Assembly (NCBI GenBank): GCA_964530195.1
Contig: CAZGXQ010000034.1
Location: 1 to 7,747 of the forward strand
Reading direction: 5' to 3'
Origin: CAZGXQ01 sp964530195
Lineage (GTDB): Bacteria > Patescibacteriota > Minisyncoccia > Minisyncoccales > GBS-2
Length of the DNA: 7,747 nucleotides
The position numbers and the translations under genes were made by a program. Shown here piece by piece: positions 1 to 4,072 of the stretch. The notes beneath the pieces were generated by a model. That model was not told the origin of the DNA, ran no database searches, and saw only the letters and a program-made list of their open reading frames with translations. The stretch's first letter is position 1. Each line of letters opens with the position of its first letter.

Positions 1-963
1 TAAAGTTTTTCCTAAACAATTGTTTGTTTCATTGGATTCATCAACCATGTTGTTGTAATTGTCAGCACAAACTCGAAGATTATAAGTTTGACCTGAAGTA
101 CATTGCCAAGTAAATTTTCCTGTTCTTTGTTCTCCTGCAGAAAAAGAATTCTCATAAACCCATCTACCATTTGGAGCAGTGTTTTCTCCAGGGAATAAAA
201 GGTCAGTATAAGATCTTCCAGCAAAAGCATTTCCTTGGTTTTTAATGATGTAATTTACTTGTAGATTGCTATCGAACCAAAAATCTAAAATTACTAAATC
301 GGGTTTAGCAATTGGGGTGGGGGTGGGTGTAGGTGTTTTGGTTGGAGTTGGAGTTGGTGTTCTAGTCGGAGTAGGTGTTGGAGTTCTGGTAGGAGTTGGG
401 GTAGGTGTGGGTGCTAAGGTAGTGCAATAAGCAGTGTTACTCCACTCACTCTCCCCTCCTGTATTATAAGCTTTTACTCTGTAGCCATAAGTAGTGTTGG
501 CTGTCAAACCAGTGTTTGACCAAGAAGTAACATTAGCTCCTACTGTGTGAACAAGTGTTGTTGGAGTGCAACCTGATCCTGAACAACGATAGATTTTATA
601 ACCTTCTTCTCCTGTAACATCATTCCAAGACACATCAATTCTACTAGAAGAAACTGCAGTGCAAGAAACTTGAGGAGGGCAAGGTTTGCAAGTAATATGA
701 CCTGGGGGATAAGTACAAAAAAGGTTCCACTCTGTTTGGGTTCGGGAGGGAATGAAAGTTATAGGAGATCCTGAGCTGTTATATACACTTTGGCAAATTC
801 CGTGTTCATTAATAATAAGTGTCTCTCCGGGATAGATTTTGTAGCTCCGGCAGGTACAATTTTCAGAAGGAGAACAACTCTCTTCACATCCTCCGGCAAT
901 AGCGCTGGCGACAAAAAAAAAGATTAAAAAGATGGAAAGAAAAATTATTTTGAAAAATCTCAT
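1..963 (-). CDS. Secreted Cys-rich FN3 / Thr-Pro linker / CARDB-like surface protein, C-terminus cut by window
   Basis: The reading frame is open from ATG at 963 to base 1 (321 codons) and continues beyond the window. Residues 1-21 look like a Sec signal peptide: R2 and K5, then a long Phe/Ile/Leu core ending in ASA, a good signal peptidase I site. C26 follows IAGG, a poor lipobox, so a lipoprotein is less likely. Residues 22-101 hold nine cysteines, suggesting disulfides outside the cytoplasm; I do not recognise a named family there. Residues about 98-182 resemble a fibronectin type III domain (IDVSWNDV, GYKIYR, LTANTTYGYRVKAYN). A Thr-Pro linker follows (185-217), then from about 221 a CARDB-like adhesion domain (DLVILDFWFD, VNYIIKNQGNAFAG, VDESNETNNC). 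A cell-surface or adhesion role is inferred; the ligand is unknown. It has its own promoter and no Shine-Dalgarno site. By eye it is less AT-rich than most neighbours, partly because of the Pro/Gly/Cys content. Confidence 0.85.
   Translation of the reverse strand, partial: MRFFKIIFLSIFLIFFFVASAIAGGCEESCSPSENCTCRSYKIYPGETLIINEHGICQSVYNSSGSPITFIPSRTQTEWNLFCTYPPGHITCKPCPPQVSCTAVSSSRIDVSWNDVTGEEGYKIYRCSGSGCTPTTLVHTVGANVTSWSNTGLTANTTYGYRVKAYNTGGESEWSNTAYCTTLAPTPTPTPTRTPTPTPTRTPTPTPTKTPTPTPTPIAKPDLVILDFWFDSNLQVNYIIKNQGNAFAGRSYTDLLFPGENTAPNGRWVYENSFSAGEQRTGKFTWQCTSGQTYNLRVCADNYNNMVDESNETNNCLGKTL
313..408 (-). repeat. Four 8-residue Thr-Pro repeats (24 bp unit) in a surface protein linker
   Basis: Residues 186-217 of the secreted protein consist of four consecutive units: TPTPTPTR, TPTPTPTR, TPTPTPTK and TPTPTPTP. 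The codons differ between units (ACA, ACC, ACT; CCA, CCT, CCC, CCG), so the DNA copies have diverged while the peptide pattern is kept. Thr-Pro linkers like this commonly form stiff, extended, protease-resistant spacers between extracellular domains. The plus strand here is very G-rich, with runs of four, five and three G in the last unit. Confidence 0.85.
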
Positions 964-978
964 AAAACTTTTACGAAC

Positions 979-987
979 GGAGGTGAT
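979..987 (-). other. Anti-Shine-Dalgarno-like sequence in the 5' leader of the surface protein gene
   Basis: Read on the minus strand, these nine bases are ATCACCTCC. This matches the well-known 3' tail of bacterial 16S rRNA, not its complement. They lie about where transcription from the promoter at 994-1022 should begin, 15 bases before the ATG at 963. The leader therefore carries the opposite of a ribosome binding site. On the plus strand the same bases read GGAGGTGAT, but no plausible ATG, GTG or TTG gene follows. It may be chance. Confidence 0.4.
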
Positions 988-993
988 TATTTC

Positions 994-1022
994 ATTATCG
1001 AAAAATCAAAAAAGCGTGTCAA
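994..1022 (-). promoter_or_regulatory. Sigma-70-type promoter for the surface protein gene
   Basis: The minus strand reads TTGACA (1022-1017), 17 bases, then GATAAT (999-994): a perfect -35, optimal spacing and a five-of-six -10. Transcription should start near 987, giving a leader of about 24 bases before the ATG at 963. The promoter sits in the 62-base gap directly after the kinase gene's stop, so the surface protein is probably transcribed separately from that gene cluster. I see no terminator hairpin in the gap, so read-through is also possible. Confidence 0.75.
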
Positions 1023-1025
1023 GTC

Positions 1026-2075
1026 CTAAAGCCCTAAAATTTTAACCAATTGCCAAATAAAAGTAACAACTACAGGCTGTGGTAAAAGAGAGTAAGATTT
1101 TTTTCCTTCATCATCTAATACAACCCAAGGTCTTTCTTTTCTTTCAATCTTTCCGTTTTTTATTTCAAAAATATATTCTGGAGTAATCTCATAATCGTCT
1201 ACATATTTTTTTGCCAAATCTATCGGGATAGAGTTTCTCAAATAAATCTTTGGAATTCCATAAAGAGAATTTGCCAATTCCATTAATTTTTGATCCAAAT
1301 TTAATCTTTCTCTTAAAGGTCCAATTCCTAATTCATCTCCTTCTTTTTTTACCATTGGAAGATTACATTTTTCACAAATTAAATAGAACTCTTTTTCCTT
1401 CTCGTCAAAACCAACTTTTGGAGTGGGCAATAACTTTAAGTTTCTTGAGAGTTGACATTTTGGACAAATTCTCCTCCATTTAATTCTCTCTTCAATTACC
1501 ATTTCTGGAACATCAATCAAAACAAAAACATCTGGATCATCACGATGCCCAATTAGGTCTCTAAAAAACAAAGAAAAGTTAATTTGATCTAAATCTCTTG
1601 GAAAGCCATCAATAAAGAGAGTTTTCTTTTCTCTTTTTTCCATTTCCCTTTTAATCAAAGCTAAAATAAGCTCTGTAGGTAAAAGAGTTTTTGTGTCTCG
1701 ATTCTCTAGAGCAGAAATTGCTTCTTTTAGTTCTATTCTTCCACGATAATTTTTAGCTAAATAATTTAGTAACTCTTCTTTCTTTTTTTTGTCCCTAATT
1801 TCATTATCAATTTCTCTCACCATATCTCCAATTGAAAAATGTTCAATTAAATCTGGTCCCAAAATTTCAGCCAACATTTTTGAATAGGTTCCTTTTCCAG
1901 AATTCTTTTTTCCCAATAAATAAGCAACAAAGGTATTCTTTTTTAAAAAATTTTTTAACTTTTCAATTTCTCTCCCTGCTTTTGCTAAAAAATATTCCCT
2001 TTCTTCTTTTGGATCTGAAAGATTAAACTTTCTTTTTAAACCTTTAATTTTTGTTTTAAAAATTGGAAACTTCAT
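1026..2075 (-). CDS. Adenylate-kinase-like nucleoside monophosphate kinase with zinc-type lid, extended (349 aa)
   Basis: Likely transfers phosphate from ATP to a nucleoside monophosphate in the cytoplasm. Numbering from the chosen start, the P-loop is GKKNSGKGT (55-63), followed by HFSIGDMVRE (79-88), which matches the AMP-binding part of adenylate kinase. LFIDGFPRDLDQ (153-164) matches the conserved DGFPR motif. RRICPKC and CEKC (C204, C207, C234, C237) form a zinc-binding lid. Two things are odd. The protein is far longer than the usual 190-220 residues, with about 48 residues before the P-loop and about 90 after the lid. The lid also lacks the usual R-x-D-D motif, having EGDELGIGPLRERL instead. 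Substrate choice is therefore uncertain. The ATG at 2075 is preferred over the one at 2090 because GGAG lies nine bases upstream. The gene overlaps the MBL gene by 20 bases, so translation is probably coupled. Confidence 0.85.
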   Translation of the reverse strand: MKFPIFKTKIKGLKRKFNLSDPKEEREYFLAKAGREIEKLKNFLKKNTFVAYLLGKKNSGKGTYSKMLAEILGPDLIEHFSIGDMVREIDNEIRDKKKKEELLNYLAKNYRGRIELKEAISALENRDTKTLLPTELILALIKREMEKREKKTLFIDGFPRDLDQINFSLFFRDLIGHRDDPDVFVLIDVPEMVIEERIKWRRICPKCQLSRNLKLLPTPKVGFDEKEKEFYLICEKCNLPMVKKEGDELGIGPLRERLNLDQKLMELANSLYGIPKIYLRNSIPIDLAKKYVDDYEITPEYIFEIKNGKIERKERPWVVLDDEGKKSYSLLPQPVVVTFIWQLVKILGL

Positions 2076-2922
2076 AAATCTTTTCTCCATCAGAAATTAT
2101 TTTTATATCACCGTTTAGATCTGTCCTTAAAATTTTTACTCCGTTTTTTCTTAGCCTATCAAGCACTTCTTGATGTGGGTGTCCATGTTTATTGTTTTTA
2201 TCAACACAAATTATTGCAATTTGTGGCGAAACTTTTTCCAAAAATTTTTCGGAGGTTGAGGTTTTGCTGCCGTGATGAGCTACTTTTAAAATTTCGCTTT
2301 TTAAAGAAAAATCTCTCGTTAAAATTTTTTCTTCAGCAGTTTGAGAAAGGTCCCCGGTAAATAGGAATGAGGTCTTTGAAAAAATAAATTTTCCACCAAC
2401 TGATGTATCGTTGCTTTCTTTAAATTCAATTCCTTCAAGACTTAAAAGAGGAGAAAAAATTTTAAATTCCCATTGACAATCTTGACAAAAAACTCTTTTT
2501 CCAGCTTTAGCAATTTCTATTTTTGCTTTTTCTTTCTCAATCAATTTTTTCCATTCTTCATACCCTGTTCCCTTTTTCACTATTCCTGTCCAGATAATGT
2601 TTTTAACTCTGTATCTTTTCAAAACCTCTAGCAAACCACCCAAATGATCAATGTCAGGATGAGTTAATATTAAAAGCTCAATTTCTCTATCCCAAAAAGG
2701 GATTTCTTTTGAAAGTTTTTCTAAAATTTTAGAGTCTAACCCTCCATCAATTAAAATTTGATTTCTCTCTGGAGTTTGAACTAAAATTGCTTCCCCAGGA
2801 ATATCAAAAAAATTAACCTCCAAAAATTCAGGTTTACTTAAGTCAAAAACTATTTTCCAAGCCAAAATATTTCCAACAACTAAAAATCCAAAAATAACGC
2901 CAAAAATCCCTCTCTTTCTCAT
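2056..2922 (-). CDS. Membrane-anchored ComEC/Rec2-type metallo-beta-lactamase-fold protein
   Basis: Residues about 5-25 form one hydrophobic helix after MRKRG, so the catalytic domain is probably tethered outside the membrane. The rest matches the MBL-fold domain found at the C-terminus of the DNA-uptake protein ComEC: VNFFDIPGEAILVQTP (36-51), ILIDGG (56-61), the metal motif THPDIDHLGG (87-96; H88, D90, D92, H93), FLFTGDL (186-192; D191), VAHHGS (214-219; H216, H217) and KHGHPHQEVL (245-254). The ComEC channel domain is missing; at 288 residues this is a stand-alone enzyme. Related stand-alone proteins are annotated as ComEC-like hydrolases, and the natural substrate is usually unknown; cleavage of a nucleic acid or another phosphodiester is plausible. 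It starts 23 bases after the DUF5679 stop and overlaps the kinase gene, so it is in an operon with both. No clear Shine-Dalgarno site is present. Confidence 0.85.
   Translation of the reverse strand: MRKRGIFGVIFGFLVVGNILAWKIVFDLSKPEFLEVNFFDIPGEAILVQTPERNQILIDGGLDSKILEKLSKEIPFWDREIELLILTHPDIDHLGGLLEVLKRYRVKNIIWTGIVKKGTGYEEWKKLIEKEKAKIEIAKAGKRVFCQDCQWEFKIFSPLLSLEGIEFKESNDTSVGGKFIFSKTSFLFTGDLSQTAEEKILTRDFSLKSEILKVAHHGSKTSTSEKFLEKVSPQIAIICVDKNNKHGHPHQEVLDRLRKNGVKILRTDLNGDIKIISDGEKIYEVSNF
2085..2088 (-). promoter_or_regulatory. Shine-Dalgarno site deciding the kinase start
   Basis: GGAG on the minus strand lies nine bases before the ATG at 2075. The alternative ATG at 2090 is in frame but overlaps this GGAG and has no purine-rich site at the right distance. 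This is the only clear Shine-Dalgarno motif before a gene in the window, and it lies inside the upstream MBL coding region. Confidence 0.55.
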
Positions 2923-2945
2923 TTCCCAATTTTGTCTTTAAGGTT

Positions 2946-3116
2946 CTATTTTTTTCCTAAAATCTTAAACATCTTTGTCCCACAAACAGGACAAACTCCT
3001 GTAACAGCCTGTCTCTCTGTCCCACCTTTTCCTTTAATGGTAACAACCTGAGGATCCTTTATTTCTTGCTTTTTCTTGCACTTTACACAAAATCCGATAT
3101 ATTTTTCTTCTGCCAT
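2946..3116 (-). CDS. DUF5679 zinc-ribbon mini-protein (56 aa)
   Basis: ATG at 3116 opens a 56-codon frame ending in TAG. The protein has two CxxC pairs, FCVKCKKK (C10, C13) and GVCPVCGTKMF (C42, C45), separated by a basic, Gly-containing strand (TIKGKGG). This spacing and the phrase VCPVCGTKMF match the DUF5679 family as I remember it: small proteins common in candidate-phyla bacteria and also seen in some archaea, without an established function. A single zinc ion held by the four cysteines is expected; nucleic-acid or protein binding is a guess. It is the first gene of a probable unit with the MBL and kinase genes, 23 bases before the former. Its upstream gap carries a candidate promoter, a tandem repeat and a small inverted repeat. 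Confidence 0.85.
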   Translation of the reverse strand: MAEEKYIGFCVKCKKKQEIKDPQVVTIKGKGGTERQAVTGVCPVCGTKMFKILGKK

Positions 3117-3120
3117 TTTA

Positions 3121-3138
3121 TTAACTTTTAATAGTTAA
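3121..3138 (-). repeat. Small inverted repeat just before the DUF5679 start codon
   Basis: TTAACT and AGTTAA form a perfect six-base inverted repeat around a six-base spacer, ending four bases before the ATG at 3116. As RNA it would make a weak hairpin over the region where a ribosome binding site should be; as DNA it could be a protein site. The AT-richness of the region makes a chance origin possible. Confidence 0.4.
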
Positions 3139-3155
3139 AATTATTTCGACCTTTA

Positions 3156-3177
3156 TACCTTAATTTTACCTTAATTT
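3156..3177. repeat. Perfect 11-bp tandem duplication (TACCTTAATTT twice) upstream of DUF5679
   Basis: The 11-base unit TACCTTAATTT occurs twice with no spacer and no mismatch. The period is close to one helical turn, so both copies face the same side of the DNA. The pair covers the -10 element and the expected transcription start of the candidate promoter at 3163-3191, where an operator would be expected. A replication-slippage duplication is the simple alternative. Confidence 0.6.
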
Positions 3178-3191
3178 CCTTTTATCTTCAA
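3163..3191 (-). promoter_or_regulatory. Candidate sigma-70-type promoter for DUF5679-MBL-kinase
   Basis: The minus strand reads TTGAAG (3191-3186), 17 bases, then TAAAAT (3168-3163). The first four bases of the -35 and five of six -10 bases agree with consensus. Transcription would start near 3156, about 40 bases before the DUF5679 ATG. It lies in the 81-base gap after the HD gene, the longest intergenic gap in the window. Confidence 0.45.
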
Positions 3192-3197
3192 ATCAAT

Positions 3198-3752
3198 TTA
3201 AAGCCCCAAATCTTGAGAAATTTTTTGCATTCCCCTTAAAACAATCTCGATAAATTTTTCCAAAGAAAGTTCTAAATATTCTTCACATTTTTTTATATTC
3301 TCACGATTTGCTCCTTTTGCAAATGATTTTTCTTTGAATCGATTCAAAACATTTTCTACCTTCAAATCGTTAATTTTTTTTGAAGGTAAAACTAAGGTTG
3401 CAGCAACAATTAGTCCTGTTAAAGGATCAATACAAAATAAAGCTTTTGCCATTTTTGTTTTTGGTAAAACTTTATGAGCTTCATTATGACTCAAAACAGC
3501 TTCACAGATTTCTTCATCAAATCCTAAATTCCTTAAAATTTCTGCCCCAACTTTTGAGTGTAAATTTGGATTTCCTTTTGTTTTTTCGTAATCTAAATCG
3601 TGTAATAACCCACAAATTCCCCATTTTTCTTCATCTTCGCCAAAAAATCTTGCCAATTCTCTCATTCCAGTTTCTACTGCTAAAGAGTGTTTGATTAAAT
3701 TTTGATTTTTAAGGTTTTCTTTTAGTAATTTTAAAGCTTCATCTCTTTTCAT
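3198..3752 (-). CDS. HD-domain (HDIG-like) metal-dependent phosphohydrolase
   Basis: A 184-residue cytoplasmic protein with the metal-binding pattern of the HD superfamily: H22 in IKHSLAVE, H51-D52 in GLLHDLDYE, further histidines H65 and H89 (VLSHNEAH), and D109 in FCIDPLTG. HD enzymes hydrolyse phosphate esters, often of nucleotides or cyclic nucleotides. The closest group I recall is the short stand-alone HDIG-type hydrolases seen in Clostridia and other bacteria, whose substrate is not established. The helix after the core (130-184) is rich in Lys and Glu. The start ATG overlaps the stop of the preceding nuclease gene as ATGA, a usual sign of translational coupling, and this replaces a Shine-Dalgarno site, which is missing. 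The stop is TAA. Confidence 0.88.
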   Translation of the reverse strand: MKRDEALKLLKENLKNQNLIKHSLAVETGMRELARFFGEDEEKWGICGLLHDLDYEKTKGNPNLHSKVGAEILRNLGFDEEICEAVLSHNEAHKVLPKTKMAKALFCIDPLTGLIVAATLVLPSKKINDLKVENVLNRFKEKSFAKGANRENIKKCEEYLELSLEKFIEIVLRGMQKISQDLGL

Positions 3753-4069
3753 ACGAAAAACTTTTTTACTTCTTTCAAACTAAAACTTTGCCATTTTCCA
3801 TTTATCTTTATCCAATATTCTACCGGAATTTTGTGCCTTTTTTCAATTTTTATGAGTTTTTTATATTGCTTTTTATCGTGTTCTGAAGGGTACCATTTAC
3901 CTTTTTTTGTTGTTTTAACTTCTATTAACTTCAAAACCTTATTTTCGTTTGGAGCTAGGACAAAAAAGTCAGTTGTCCCACCTATTGCCAATTTGAAAAT
4001 ATCCTCTTTCGAAAAAATCTTTTCTAATCTTTTTTTTGCCTCATACTCTGCCCTATATCCTTTTTTCAT
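3749..4069 (-). CDS. Small PD-(D/E)XK nuclease resembling archaeal Holliday junction resolvase Hjc
   Basis: The 106-residue protein has the order of motifs of the Hjc / restriction-endonuclease-like fold: KKGYRAEYEAKKRL at the start (G4, E8), IGGTTDFFVL (D34) and LIEVKTTKKG (E50, K52), followed by a helix with H79. E8, D34, E50 and K52 correspond to the catalytic set of the superfamily. It would cut DNA, possibly branched DNA, with magnesium; which substrate cannot be told from sequence. Archaeal Hjc is somewhat longer (about 120-135 residues) and acts as a dimer. The gene starts three bases after the hppA stop and overlaps the HD gene by four bases, so the three are almost certainly cotranscribed. 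The stop is TGA, read as a normal stop. Confidence 0.75.
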   Translation of the reverse strand: MKKGYRAEYEAKKRLEKIFSKEDIFKLAIGGTTDFFVLAPNENKVLKLIEVKTTKKGKWYPSEHDKKQYKKLIKIEKRHKIPVEYWIKINGKWQSFSLKEVKKFFV

Positions 4070-4072
4070 TAA

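Noticed and set aside
12..230. Minus-strand 72-codon open frame
   Set aside because: It lies within the secreted protein's reading frame region in another frame, and that frame has convincing CARDB-like sequence through to base 1.
979..987. GGAGGTGAT as a plus-strand ribosome binding site
   Set aside because: No ATG, GTG or TTG opens a meaningful frame at proper distance on the plus strand, and the region lies between two minus-strand genes.
2088..2090. Earlier ATG of the kinase gene
   Set aside because: It adds only five residues and has no upstream ribosome binding site, while the ATG at 2075 has GGAG nine bases before it.
3749..4069. Transposase or restriction-enzyme fragment
   Set aside because: The frame is complete, has its full set of PD-(D/E)XK residues and is coupled to its neighbours; there are no flanking inverted repeats or target duplications.
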